A stretch of DNA of 64,000 nucleotides from Methylocystis sp. B8 (lineage in GTDB: Bacteria; Pseudomonadota; Alphaproteobacteria; Rhizobiales; Beijerinckiaceae): contig NZ_VBTZ01000007.1 in assembly GCF_005771425.1 (NCBI RefSeq), positions 62,001 to 126,000 on the forward strand, given 5' to 3'. Within the stretch, counting starts at the first letter, position 1. Every line of letters starts with the position of its first letter. Made by a program: the position numbers and the translations under genes. Below the pieces are notes generated by a model, which was given only the letters and a program-made list of their open reading frames with translations, was not told the origin of the DNA and did no database searches. Below are positions 1 to 8,617 of this stretch, piece after piece.

Positions 1-166
1 CGACGGCGGCGTCCGGTCGGGGCTCGTGTCGAAGATCGACGACGCAGTCCCTGACCTCCATCGCCACGCCTTCGACATAGCGGTCGGCGGTCACGCGGCC
101 CTTGAGATAGGCTGCGGCGATTTCGGGGCGCGCGGGCGTCAGCCGCCGATCGAAAATTTCGCTCAC
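1..166 (-). CDS. NlpC/P60 (C40) family peptidase, N-terminal part only
   Basis: Partial gene running off the left edge; only about 55 N-terminal residues are visible. The start is GTG at 166-164, overlapping the TGA stop of the upstream aminopeptidase (GTGA), so translation is probably coupled. The visible residues open with FDRRLTPARP and continue with LKGRVTADRYVEG, the usual beginning of alphaproteobacterial NlpC/P60 proteins, which carry an N-terminal bacterial SH3-like region before a C-terminal cysteine peptidase domain. The family cleaves cell-wall peptides. The catalytic Cys-His domain lies outside the window, so activity cannot be judged. Pairing with an M17 aminopeptidase is a known arrangement in this class and supports the call. 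Confidence 0.75.
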   Translation of the reverse strand, partial: MSEIFDRRLTPARPEIAAAYLKGRVTADRYVEGVAMEVRDCVVDLRHEPRPDAAV

Positions 167-1551
167 GACGTCGCTTTCCCTTGCTCGGCGCGGGCCTCGA
201 TCAAATCATAAAGGAGGCGCGCAGCTTGCACATCGCCGCCTTCCGGACGGCCAGGCTTCGTCGAAGGATTCCAGCAATAAACGTCGAAATGCGCCCAGCG
301 CATTGGATCAGCGACGAAGCGCCTCAGGAACAGCGCGGCGGTGATCGATCCGGCGAAGGGACCGCTCGTCACATTGACGAGATCGGAGATTTTGCCGTCG
401 AGGCCGCTATCGTAATTGTCCCATAGCGGCATCCGCCACACTGGATCGTTCGACGCTGCGGCCTTGGTGGCGATCTCATCTGCGAGCGCGTCGTCGCCAG
501 TATAGAAAGGGGGAATTTCGGGACCGAGCGCAACCCGCGCTGCTCCAGTCAGCGTCGCGAAATCGAACAAAAGATCGGACGGCGTTTCGCTCGCATAGGC
601 GAGCGCATCGGCGAGAATGAGTCTCCCCTCTGCGTCGGTGTTGCCGACTTCGACAGTCAATCCCTTGCGGCTACGGTAAATGTCGCTCGTACGGAACGCC
701 TGAGCGGAGATCGAATTTTCAACGATCGGAATCAGCACACGCAAGCGGACTGGCGCATCGCTATCAAGCAGCATCGACGCAAGCGATAGAGCCGTCGCGG
801 CGCCGCCCATGTCCTTCTTCATCAGCTGCATCGCGCTCGAAGGCTTGATGTCGAGTCCGCCCGTATCGAAACAGACGCCCTTGCCGACGAGCGTGACTCG
901 CATACCGTCCTCTGGGCCGCGCTCGAATTCGACGAGCCGCGGCGCCTGGGCCGCCGCGCGCCCGACAGCGTGGATCAATGGAAAGTTTTCAACAAGCAGC
1001 GCATCGCCAACAATGACCCGGCACTCGGCGCCATATTTCGCGCCGAGTGCAAGCGCCGCTTCTGCGAGCGCCTCGGGACCCATATCGTTCGTCGGCGTAT
1101 TGATGAGATCGCGGCCCATGGCGACGGCGCTTGCGATGCGTTCGATGCGCGCGCGGTCAACGCCCTGCGGGGCGCAGAGACGCGGCGCTTCGTTCTTGCG
1201 CGCCTTGTAACGCGAGAACGAATAGCTCGACAGAAGGAATGCCAGCGCCCTCTGCTCCGGCGCTTCGGCGCCCTCCGCGAAGCGATAAAGCCCCTTCGGC
1301 AACGCAGTTGCGAGCTTTCCAGCAAAAAAAGGATCGCGCGACTTCGGCTCCCTCCCCTCCGCGCCGAAGAAGACGCGCGGCGCGCCTTCGACGTCTGGCG
1401 CAGAAAAGAGAGTTCCCGGCATCGCCTCAAATGCCACAAGGTCCGCAAGATGCGCTGTCGGTTCGGGGAGTTTTGCGCGGCGTTCGGGCCAGTCTTCCTT
1501 GCTGACGAACTCGATGGCGGTGGCTTCAGGCGACCAGTCTTCAAGCTTCAT
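163..1551 (-). CDS. M17 (leucyl) aminopeptidase family protein
   Basis: Cytoplasmic dinuclear-metal aminopeptidase of family M17 that removes N-terminal residues from peptides. The core metal and catalytic motifs are present: VGKGVCFDTGG (about residue 222 from the chosen start), the Lys-rich MQLMKKDMGGAA stretch, and NTDAEGR (about residue 304). Length is 462 residues, shorter than PepA and typical of the PepB-like alphaproteobacterial subgroup. The frame is open to an ATG at 1611, but that start has no good ribosome binding site. The ATG at 1551 begins MKLEDW, is preceded by GGA at about 7 bases, and matches the family start better. A second M17 enzyme (pepA) lies at 50.4-52.0 kb. The NlpC/P60 gene follows with a GTGA overlap. 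Confidence 0.9.
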   Translation of the reverse strand: MKLEDWSPEATAIEFVSKEDWPERRAKLPEPTAHLADLVAFEAMPGTLFSAPDVEGAPRVFFGAEGREPKSRDPFFAGKLATALPKGLYRFAEGAEAPEQRALAFLLSSYSFSRYKARKNEAPRLCAPQGVDRARIERIASAVAMGRDLINTPTNDMGPEALAEAALALGAKYGAECRVIVGDALLVENFPLIHAVGRAAAQAPRLVEFERGPEDGMRVTLVGKGVCFDTGGLDIKPSSAMQLMKKDMGGAATALSLASMLLDSDAPVRLRVLIPIVENSISAQAFRTSDIYRSRKGLTVEVGNTDAEGRLILADALAYASETPSDLLFDFATLTGAARVALGPEIPPFYTGDDALADEIATKAAASNDPVWRMPLWDNYDSGLDGKISDLVNVTSGPFAGSITAALFLRRFVADPMRWAHFDVYCWNPSTKPGRPEGGDVQAARLLYDLIEARAEQGKATS

Positions 1552-1786
1552 TCGTTCCGCTGCTTTCTTTGCGCCGACCAACTCGCGCTTGTCTCCATCT
1601 GGGCGCATCACACAAAAGCGAAAGACTCGCCGATATCAAGGGGCTCGGCGCTTCGGGGCCGTCACGCCAGCTCCGCCACAGCAAAATGTTTACTCAAAAT
1701 GTATAAAAATTAACCGCAATGTGCCTCAGAACTCGCCAGAACCGTGAGCGGCGCTAAGATGCAAAACGATTATTTTATGCGCAATA

Positions 1787-1802
1787 TGGTACGCCAATTG
1801 CT
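1787..1802 (+). promoter_or_regulatory. sigma-54 (RpoN) -24/-12 promoter for glnK-amtB
   Basis: TGGTACGCCAATTGCT matches the RpoN consensus TGGCACGNNNNTTGCW at all fixed positions except one (T for C in the -24 box), with exact GG-to-GC spacing. It lies 45 bases before the preferred glnK start and predicts a transcript start near 1813. Nitrogen-limitation control of glnK-amtB through NtrC and RpoN is well established in proteobacteria. I did not find a convincing NtrC dimer site upstream. Confidence 0.85.
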
Positions 1803-1804
1803 GA

Positions 1805-2185
<381 letters not shown>

Positions 2186-2248
2186 GCGCCTCTTCCAACT
2201 ATCAATCAGGATCAAGCGATGCACAACTCGTTTGCGCGCGTGTCGAGC

Positions 2249-2375
2249 GAGGATTTCCTCATCCTGAGGGGCCTGCAACGCGGGCGTCTCGAAGGGCGAG
2301 GAAATCCGCCCGCGCCGTATCTCTCGCCCTCGCGCTTCGAGACGCGCCTTTCAGGCGCTCCTCAGCATGAGGGCG
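2249..2375 (+). repeat. Interspersed palindromic element, copy 1 (inside the amtB 5' region)
   Basis: About 125 bases built of inverted segments: CCTCATCCTGAGG at one end, CCTCAGCATGAGG at the other, and inner arms TCTCGAAGGGCGAGG and CCTCGCGCTTCGAGA. Its reverse complement closely matches the element at 43967-44092. The amtB reading frame is open through it, giving the odd peptide RGRLEGRGNP...FETRLSGAPQ. The element's last bases (GAGGGCGG) could act as a ribosome binding site for a TTG at 2381. Confidence 0.85.
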
Positions 2376-2380
2376 GCGCA

Positions 2381-3697
2381 TTGCGCCGCACGATTTTGGG
2401 AGCAGCGGCAGCACTCGTGACGCTCATTATCTCGCACCCCGCCCTCGCGCAGGAAGGCGCCACGAAGATCGACGCCGCCGACACAGCCTTCATGATCGCC
2501 GCCACCGCGCTCGTCCTGATGATGACGCTGCCGGGTCTTGCGCTCTTTTACAGCGGCATGGTGCGCAAGAAGAATGTGCTCGCCACCATGGCGCAGAGCC
2601 TCATCGCCACCGCCCTAGTCTCGCTCCTTTGGATCGGCGTCGCCTACAGCCTCGCCTTCAGCGGCGACGGCGCCTATATCGGCGACGCGTCGCGGATGCT
2701 GCTGGCCGGAATTGGGCTCGGTACGGTCAGTCCTTTCGCGAAGACCATCCCCGAAATTCTGTTCATGATCTATCAGATGACCTTCGCGGTCATCACTTGC
2801 GCGCTGGTCGCCGGCTCCGTCGCCGAACGCATGAAATTCTCGGCCTTCATGCTGTTTTGCGCGTTGTGGCTCTTTATCGTCTATGTGCCTTCGACGCATT
2901 GGGTCTGGGGCGGCGGCTTTCTGCAGAAGATGGGCCTCCTCGATTTCGCCGGCGGCACCGTCGTGCACATCAATGCCGGCGTCGCCGGCCTCGTCTGCGC
3001 GCTCGTCCTCGGAAATCGCGTTGGTTTCGGACGCGAAAATCTCTCGCCCTTCGATCTCTCGCTCGCCGTCGTCGGCACGGGGCTTCTTTGGGTCGGCTGG
3101 TTCGGCTTCAACGGCGGCTCGGCGCTTGCCGCCAATTCCCGCGCCGTCTTCGCCATCGTCGCGACGCATCTCGCCGCATGCGCCGGCGCGCTGGTGTGGA
3201 GCGGGCTCGAATGGGTCCAGCGCGGCAAGCCTTCCGTGCTCGGCGTCATCTCGGGCGCCGTCGCCGGCCTCGGCACGATCACGCCGGCCTCCGGCTATAT
3301 CCTGCCCTGGCATGGCGTCGTCATCGGGCTGATCGCTGGCGGCGTCTGCTATTGGTTCTGCACCGTCGCAAAACACAAATTCCGCTATGACGACACGCTC
3401 GACGTCTTCGGCGTGCATGGCGTCGGCGGCATTATGGGGACGCTGTTCGCCGGCGTCTTCGCAACGCGCGCGATCACTGCTTCAGGAAACGATCCTGGCG
3501 TCGCCGGCTTATTGGACGGCGACCCGCATCAGCTTCTCGTGCAAGCGATCGGGGTTCTTGTCACCCTCGTCTGGTGCGTGATCGGCACCTGGGCGACGCT
3601 GAAAATCGTCTCGCTGATCATGACGTTGCGCGTCAATTCAGACGATGAGCGCGAAGGTCTCGACATCGCGCTGCACGGGGAGGCGCTCCACCAGTAG
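2381..3697 (+). CDS. amtB: Ammonium transporter AmtB, 5' end interrupted by a palindromic element
   Basis: Trimeric inner-membrane ammonium channel/transporter regulated by GlnK. The body is a full Amt protein with about 11 membrane segments and family motifs GLALFYSGMVRKKN, FAGGTVVHINAGVAGL and GVHGVGGIMGT. The frame is open from an ATG at 2219 that has AGGA at a good distance. Between that ATG and the signal peptide lies the palindromic element (2249-2375), which would put about 54 unrelated residues in front. I annotate the TTG at 2381: it has GAGGG seven bases upstream and gives MRRTILGAAAALVTLIISHPALAQ, a normal cleavable signal peptide. Which start is used cannot be settled from sequence. 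Cotranscription with glnK is expected. Confidence 0.93.
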   Translation: MRRTILGAAAALVTLIISHPALAQEGATKIDAADTAFMIAATALVLMMTLPGLALFYSGMVRKKNVLATMAQSLIATALVSLLWIGVAYSLAFSGDGAYIGDASRMLLAGIGLGTVSPFAKTIPEILFMIYQMTFAVITCALVAGSVAERMKFSAFMLFCALWLFIVYVPSTHWVWGGGFLQKMGLLDFAGGTVVHINAGVAGLVCALVLGNRVGFGRENLSPFDLSLAVVGTGLLWVGWFGFNGGSALAANSRAVFAIVATHLAACAGALVWSGLEWVQRGKPSVLGVISGAVAGLGTITPASGYILPWHGVVIGLIAGGVCYWFCTVAKHKFRYDDTLDVFGVHGVGGIMGTLFAGVFATRAITASGNDPGVAGLLDGDPHQLLVQAIGVLVTLVWCVIGTWATLKIVSLIMTLRVNSDDEREGLDIALHGEALHQ

Positions 3698-3804
3698 CTT
3701 GGACGAAGCTGCAGGAGAAATCTTTCAAGCTCGGGTGTGTGATTCTCGACTGGCGCAATTAGGTTTCGTTGGAGGTTCCAAAACGAAACCGAAAGGCTCC
3801 TTCC

Positions 3805-5067
3805 ATGTCGAAAATTTCGCGCAGAGACATTTTGTCCGCGACAGCGAGCGGCGCGATGATCGCAGCTGCGATGGAAAGAAGCGCGGCCGCGACTTTCGGA
3901 AACCCTGACGAACCGCCGCAAGGCGCGATCAACACGAAAGACAATCCCGCGAGCCTCACCGATCCCGGCCCCCAAAATCCGGCGATCGGAAATCAATTCC
4001 CCTCGGCGCAATTTCCGCCGCCGACCGACGTCAGCGACATGCCGATGTTTTGGGCGTCGTTCAACAATGCGCCAAAGCGCGTGCAGAATGGCGGCTGGGC
4101 CCGACAGGTGACGCAGGCGGATTTCGCGATTGCAGAAGAGATTTCAGGCGTCGACATGCGGCTCACGGCCGGCGGCATCAGAGAGATGCATTGGCATCTC
4201 GCGGCAGAATGGGGATTTGTGTCTTATGGCAATTGCCGCGTCACGGTGCTCGACGAAATGGGCCGACCCTATGTCGCCGATGTGAAGGAAGGCGATCTCT
4301 GGTATTTTCCCGCCGGCCTGCCGCATTCATTGCAAGGCCTTGGACCGGATGGCTGCGAATTCATTCTCTGTTTCGACGACGGCAAAGAGACTGAATATAA
4401 CACTCTGCTGCTGACCGACTGGATGGCGCATACGCCGCCGGAGATTCTCGCTGAAAATTTCGGCGTTCCCGCAGAGACGTTCGCAAAAATTCCGCTCCAC
4501 CAGCTTTACATCTTCCAGGGCAAAATGCCGGGGCCTTTGAGCGCCGACCGCGAGGCTGTGAAGACGAAAGCCGGCGCCCCGCCGCACCCATTCACCTTTT
4601 CGCTCGGCTCCAGCGCGCCGATACGCCAGTCGAAAGCCGGCGAAGTGCGCGTCGCCGACAGCAATAATTTCCATGTCTCGAAGACGATCGCCGCCGCGCT
4701 TGTCACGCTGCGTCCTGGCGCTTTGCGCGAATTGCATTGGCACCCCAACGCCGACGAATGGCAATATTGGATCAAGGGCAAGGGCCGGATGACCGTGTTC
4801 GACACCGGCCCGAAAGCGGTGACGATGGACTTCAATCCCGGCGACATCGGCTATGTGAAGCGCAGCAACGGCCACTACATCAAAAATGTCGGCGATACGG
4901 ACCTGCAGTTTCTGGAAGTCTTCCGCAGTCCTTATTTCGCCGACGTCTCACTATCGGATTGGCTGACTCACACGCCGCCAGCGATGGTCGCGCAGCATCT
5001 GAACGTCAGCGAAGAGGTGATCGCGAAGTTTCCGAACAACAAGCCTGAGATCATGCCGCCTTTGTGA
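3805..5067 (+). CDS. Tat-exported bicupin, oxalate decarboxylase family
   Basis: Manganese bicupin, probably converting oxalate to formate and CO2 in the periplasm. The start at 3805 gives a twin-arginine leader (SRRDIL, residues 5-10) with a hydrophobic stretch; the frame is open 12 codons further up but without signal character. Cupin 1 has His129, His131, Glu135 and His174; cupin 2 has His311, His313, Glu318 and His357, the HxH-E-H metal sets. Overall similarity to Bacillus OxdC is strong, including TDWxAHTP and ELHWHPNxxEWQY. The active-site lid reads TEYN (196-199) where OxdC has SENS; the catalytic Glu is kept. It appears monocistronic, with a palindromic repeat just after the stop. Oxalate oxidase activity is the alternative. 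Confidence 0.88.
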   Translation: MSKISRRDILSATASGAMIAAAMERSAAATFGNPDEPPQGAINTKDNPASLTDPGPQNPAIGNQFPSAQFPPPTDVSDMPMFWASFNNAPKRVQNGGWARQVTQADFAIAEEISGVDMRLTAGGIREMHWHLAAEWGFVSYGNCRVTVLDEMGRPYVADVKEGDLWYFPAGLPHSLQGLGPDGCEFILCFDDGKETEYNTLLLTDWMAHTPPEILAENFGVPAETFAKIPLHQLYIFQGKMPGPLSADREAVKTKAGAPPHPFTFSLGSSAPIRQSKAGEVRVADSNNFHVSKTIAAALVTLRPGALRELHWHPNADEWQYWIKGKGRMTVFDTGPKAVTMDFNPGDIGYVKRSNGHYIKNVGDTDLQFLEVFRSPYFADVSLSDWLTHTPPAMVAQHLNVSEEVIAKFPNNKPEIMPPL

Positions 5068-5092
5068 ATCGGCGTGCGCATAAGCAGATTTG

Positions 5093-5177
5093 TCCGTCAT
5101 TGCGAGCGAAGCGAAGCAATCCAAAAACCTTGACGAGCCCGGATTGCTTCGTCGCTTTCGCTCCTCGCAATGACGGA
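5093..5177. repeat. Palindromic interspersed repeat downstream of the oxalate decarboxylase gene
   Basis: Perfect 14-bp outer arms TCCGTCATTGCGAG (5093-5106) and CTCGCAATGACGGA (5164-5177). Inner arms are based on GCGAAGCAATCC and GGATTGCTTCG, so the whole can fold as one long hairpin. The CGTCATTGCGAGCGAAGC type of sequence is, to my knowledge, a common non-coding repeat in many bacterial genomes. It lies 26 bases after the stop codon and may also end transcription. Confidence 0.8.
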
Positions 5178-5186
5178 GCCATTTAA

Positions 5187-5200
5187 GGTATTATAATACC
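5187..5200. promoter_or_regulatory. 14-bp perfect palindrome upstream of rplM
   Basis: GGTATTATAATACC is a perfect AT-rich palindrome standing out in GC-rich DNA, 60 bases before the putative rplM -35 box. It could be an operator or simply the edge of the adjacent repeat. No matching regulator is known to me. Confidence 0.3.
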
Positions 5201-5259
5201 ATTATGTTCTGTCTGCTGGTTTTCTTGCTATTCCGCGCTATTGATCGCCTCAAAACTGC

Positions 5260-5288
5260 TTGACGGCCGCCCCCGCTTGCCTTATCCA
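5260..5288 (+). promoter_or_regulatory. Putative sigma-70 promoter for rplM-rpsI
   Basis: TTGACG (5260-5265) and TATCCA (5283-5288) are separated by exactly 17 bases and end about 40 bases before the rplM start. The pattern suits an alphaproteobacterial housekeeping promoter, but this is pattern matching only. Confidence 0.5.
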
Positions 5289-5329
5289 CCCGCCATCGGA
5301 ACCTTAGAGTTCACGCGGAATCTCTCCTC

Positions 5330-5800
5330 ATGTACGGCAAGACTTATTCGGCGAAACCCGCCGACATCGAAAAGAAGTGGGTGCTGATCGACGCCTCCGG
5401 GCTTATCGTCGGCCGACTCGCCTCGCTCATCGCGCTACGCCTTCGCGGCAAGCATAAGGCGAGCTTCACGCCGCATATGGATGACGGCGACAACATCATC
5501 GTCATCAACGCCGACAAGGTGGTTCTGACCGGCCGCAAGCGCGACCAGAAGGTCTATCATCATCACACCGGCTTCCCGGGCGGCATCAAGGAACGCTCGG
5601 CGAAGTTCATTCTCGAGGGGCGCTTCCCTGAACGCGTTCTCGAGAAGGCCGTGCAGCGCATGCTGCCGCGCGGCCCCCTGGGCCGCAAGCAGCTTGGCAA
5701 TCTGCGAGTCTACAAAGGCGCCGAACATCCGCATGAGGCGCAGAGCCCGCAGACGCTCGATGTCGCCGCCCTAAACGTCAAGAATAGCCGGAGCGCCTGA
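5330..5800 (+). CDS. rplM: 50S ribosomal protein L13
   Basis: Large-subunit ribosomal protein that binds 23S rRNA early in assembly. The 156-residue product shows the family's [23 protein letters not shown] and [10 protein letters not shown] motifs and the MLPRGPLGR region. It is followed by rpsI after two bases, the universal rplM-rpsI pair. A TTGACG/TATCCA promoter candidate lies upstream. Confidence 0.98.
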   Translation: MYGKTYSAKPADIEKKWVLIDASGLIVGRLASLIALRLRGKHKASFTPHMDDGDNIIVINADKVVLTGRKRDQKVYHHHTGFPGGIKERSAKFILEGRFPERVLEKAVQRMLPRGPLGRKQLGNLRVYKGAEHPHEAQSPQTLDVAALNVKNSRSA

Positions 5801-5802
5801 TC

Positions 5803-6279
5803 ATGGCCGAGACCACTCTTTCCTCGCTTTCCGATCTGCAGGCGAGCGTCGCGGCGCCGGAAGCGCCCCGCTATGTGCAAAAGCTCGACAAGCAGGGCCG
5901 CGCCTACGCCACCGGCAAGCGCAAGAACGCCGTCGCGCGCGTCTGGGTCAAACCCGGCGCCGGCAAGGTCACTGTCAATGGCAAGGACATCGAGGCCTAT
6001 TTCGCGCGCCCGGTGCTGCGGATGATCCTCGCGCAGCCGCTCGTCGTCGCCAAGCGCACGGGTCAATATGATCTCGTCGTTTCGGTTGCGGGCGGCGGGC
6101 TTTCCGGTCAGGCCGGCGCGGTGCGCCATGGCCTCGCCAAGGCGCTGACCAATTACGAGCCGGAACTGCGTCCCGCGCTCAAGAAGGAAGGTTTTCTCAC
6201 CCGCGACTCCCGCGTCGTCGAGCGCAAGAAATACGGCAAGCGGAAAGCGCGCCGCAGCTTCCAGTTCTCGAAGCGCTAA
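5803..6279 (+). CDS. rpsI: 30S ribosomal protein S9
   Basis: Small-subunit protein whose extended C-terminal tail reaches the P-site tRNA. Present are [15 protein letters not shown], the [14 protein letters not shown] region and the basic C-terminus ending SKR. The 158 residues include the 30-odd-residue N-terminal extension usual in alphaproteobacteria. It overlaps no neighbour and is followed by a strong intrinsic terminator. Confidence 0.98.
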   Translation: MAETTLSSLSDLQASVAAPEAPRYVQKLDKQGRAYATGKRKNAVARVWVKPGAGKVTVNGKDIEAYFARPVLRMILAQPLVVAKRTGQYDLVVSVAGGGLSGQAGAVRHGLAKALTNYEPELRPALKKEGFLTRDSRVVERKKYGKRKARRSFQFSKR

Positions 6280-6314
6280 GCTTCCCGTTCATCGAAGTTG
6301 GACCAAACATATCA

Positions 6315-6342
6315 AGCGGCGCTTCGGCGCCGCTTTTGTTTT
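6315..6342 (+). terminator. Rho-independent terminator after rpsI
   Basis: Perfect 8-bp stem AGCGGCGC / GCGCCGCT closed by a TTCG tetraloop, followed by TTTGTTTT. This is a textbook intrinsic terminator 36 bases after the rpsI stop. Confidence 0.92.
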
Positions 6343-6345
6343 GGG

Positions 6346-6696
6346 TCAATAGACGCAAATCTTGAAATCGCTCCCGACCCAACAGGCGGGATCGGCTTTG
6401 GAGCGTTTCGCTTCTCCCCAACGGGAGTTGACGCCGTCGCGCGTCAGCCCTCTCACTTCCGCGACGCCCGGCGAAACGATGGCGACGCTGATCAACGTCA
6501 CGCCGTCAAATCCAGACTTTCCGCTTGGCTCGATCGCGAAGCTGCCGCCATTGTCAGGCGTGAATTTGCACGTCCCGTTGTAGGGCGTCATGCCATTGCC
6601 GATGACGACGCATTTGGCCGTTTTAGCGTCGGCGTTCGCGACAAAAACCTGCTGCGCCATGATGACTGACACAATCAAATAGGCAATTCTTCTCAT
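6346..6696 (-). CDS. Small exported protein of unknown function
   Basis: About 116 residues from the ATG at 6696, which overlaps the stop of the POT transporter gene as ATGA. The N-terminus MRRIAYLIVSVIMAQQVFVANA is a clear signal peptide. The mature part has four cysteines (in KCVVIGNG, NGTCKF, DPACW and the end FKICVY), suggesting two disulfides in a periplasmic fold. It ends just before the rpsI terminator on the other strand. I do not recognise a named family; similar small proteins ending GSDFxIC occur in Hyphomicrobiales as hypothetical proteins. Confidence 0.7.
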   Translation of the reverse strand: MRRIAYLIVSVIMAQQVFVANADAKTAKCVVIGNGMTPYNGTCKFTPDNGGSFAIEPSGKSGFDGVTLISVAIVSPGVAEVRGLTRDGVNSRWGEAKRSKADPACWVGSDFKICVY

Positions 6697-8075
6697 GAAA
6701 GTCGCTCCCATTGTCCAACGGCCGCCACGCAGGAAGGCATGAGATCATCCAGCGGCCGCCGCGCCGCTTCGACGATCAACGCGCCGACGACGCCGAGCGC
6801 GCCCATGAGCAGAAAGAAATATAGGCTTGGGACGCTTGACCAAAAACTGCCGAGCCACCCCGCCATAAGATTGCCGAGAAACATCGAGGTGAACCAAAAA
6901 CCCATCAACGCCGAGCGCGAACCTTGAGGCGCGACATGCGAAACGAGCGACAAAGCGATTGGCGAGAAGTGCAGCTCCGAAACGGTGATGATGGCAAAAT
7001 AAGCGAGTAGCCAAAGCCAGCTTGCCTTGCCGCCGTCGCTCGTCCAAGCAGCGAGCGCCATGACGCCATAACTCGCCGCGACGCCAAGACAGCCAAGCGA
7101 CATTTTGCGGATCGTCGAAGGCTCGCGCCCGAACCGCGAAAGCCAGGCCCATAGCGAAACAAGCGGAGGCGTGAAGAGGAAGATCATCAGCGGATTGAAG
7201 GCCTGAAACCACGTCACCGGAAGTTCGGCGCGCCATCCGAAGACATCGAGGCCGCGATCCGTCGATTGAGCGGCCCAGAGTGCGATCGTATTGCCCTGCT
7301 GCTCGAAAGCCGCCCAGAAAAGCGCGGAGGGCGCAAAGAGCAATAGAAGCGTGAACAGGGACCTTCGAAAATGGGCGTGCGTCTGCGCCGTCGGTTTGCG
7401 CCTTTCGTTACGAGACGGCTCCGGCGGCAGACTCGGGAGACCGATCACGTAAGTCACAAGTCCGATGACCATGCCGACGCCGGCGCAGGCGAAGCCATAA
7501 TGCCAACCGATCGTCTCCCCGATTGTTCCGCAAACGAGCGGCGCGAAGAAGGCGCCGATATTGATGCCGACATAGAAGATCGAATAGGCGCGGTCGCGAC
7601 GAACGTCCGTCGGCGCGTAAAGCTCGCCGACCTGCGTCGAGATGTTTGGCTTGAAGAAGCCGCAGCCAGACGCGATGAGAAGCATCGCGATTAAGAACAA
7701 GGAATCGTAGGCCATCATGAAATGTCCGGCCGCCATCGACGCCGCGCCGATGACGATCGCGCGCGTGCGACCGAGCCAACGGTCGGCGATGAATCCGCCG
7801 ACGATCGGCATGAGATAAACGAGGCCGGTGTAGAGCCCGTAGATTTGCGAGGCGAAAGGCTGTGGACCGAGCGGACCGGAAAGCGTTTCGAGCCCACGCT
7901 TCAATGTGGCAAGGCCCAACGCCGTTTCCATGCGCTCCGGCGTCAGGAGATACTCGACCATATAGAGAACGAGTAGCGCCCGCATGCCGTAATAGGAAAA
8001 GCGCTCCCACATTTCCGAAGCGAAGAGGAAGGCGAGTCCGCGCGGATGGCCGAGAAAATTGTGGCTTCGCGTCAT
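6693..8075 (-). CDS. POT-family peptide MFS transporter
   Basis: Proton-coupled oligopeptide symporter of the PTR2/POT family in the inner membrane. The N-terminal LFASEMWERFSYYGMRALLVLYMV matches the family signature with its ExxERFxYY motif, followed by about 12-14 membrane segments. FFKPNISTQVGELY corresponds to the second POT signature. The start at 8075 (ATG) is chosen over a GTG at 8099 because it begins just before the ExxER helix and has a GAG element. The gene shares ATGA with the small exported protein downstream. Substrates are probably di- and tripeptides; this is inferred from the family. Confidence 0.92.
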   Translation of the reverse strand: MTRSHNFLGHPRGLAFLFASEMWERFSYYGMRALLVLYMVEYLLTPERMETALGLATLKRGLETLSGPLGPQPFASQIYGLYTGLVYLMPIVGGFIADRWLGRTRAIVIGAASMAAGHFMMAYDSLFLIAMLLIASGCGFFKPNISTQVGELYAPTDVRRDRAYSIFYVGINIGAFFAPLVCGTIGETIGWHYGFACAGVGMVIGLVTYVIGLPSLPPEPSRNERRKPTAQTHAHFRRSLFTLLLLFAPSALFWAAFEQQGNTIALWAAQSTDRGLDVFGWRAELPVTWFQAFNPLMIFLFTPPLVSLWAWLSRFGREPSTIRKMSLGCLGVAASYGVMALAAWTSDGGKASWLWLLAYFAIITVSELHFSPIALSLVSHVAPQGSRSALMGFWFTSMFLGNLMAGWLGSFWSSVPSLYFFLLMGALGVVGALIVEAARRPLDDLMPSCVAAVGQWERLS

Positions 8076-8142
8076 TCGCTCTAACAAAACCAAGCCCACG
8101 CCAGCTTGCGCGTCGCAGTTCTATAACGATGGCTCGATCGCC

Positions 8143-8607
8143 TCAAATCGCCCCCACGTCGAGGCCCGCCGCCACGAACATCCCCAGTTCGCGGCCTTCG
8201 TCGATGAAATCTTCGCGCCATTCGCCGCGGCAGATGAGCGGCTCGCGTATCGCGCGCCAGCGCAGCCCCGTCACGATCGTCTCGACGCCGCGTCGCGTTC
8301 CCGTCCCATCATGGCCGGCGCGGATGTAAAGCGCATAAGGCATGCCCTGGGCGCGCTCCAGCAACGGATAGTAACAACGGTCGAAGAAGTCCTTGAGCGC
8401 GCCGCTCATGTAGCCGAGGTTTTCGGTGGTTCCGAGTATGACCGCCTGAGCGGCGAGAACATGTTCGGGCGTCGTGACGAAAGGGCTGAGCGCCTCAACT
8501 TCGACGTCCTCGACCTCTGGCGAACGCGCGCCGCCGATCACCGCGTCGCGCAGCCGTTCCGTATTGCGCGATGGCGCGTGCGCGATGATCAGCAGACGCT
8601 TTGGCAA
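8143..8607 (-). CDS. Flavodoxin-fold NAD(P)H-dependent oxidoreductase-like protein
   Basis: A 154-residue Rossmann-type flavodoxin fold. LLIIAHAPSRNTERLRDAV corresponds to the phosphate-binding loop, and AVILGTTENLGYMSGALKDFFDRCYY to the loop where such proteins bind the FMN isoalloxazine. The apparent start is TTG at 8607, 11 bases after the small membrane protein gene. The family reduces quinones or other small acceptors with NAD(P)H. The substrate is unknown. Confidence 0.8.
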   Translation of the reverse strand: MPKRLLIIAHAPSRNTERLRDAVIGGARSPEVEDVEVEALSPFVTTPEHVLAAQAVILGTTENLGYMSGALKDFFDRCYYPLLERAQGMPYALYIRAGHDGTGTRRGVETIVTGLRWRAIREPLICRGEWREDFIDEGRELGMFVAAGLDVGAI

Positions 8608-8617
8608 GCTTGCGCGG

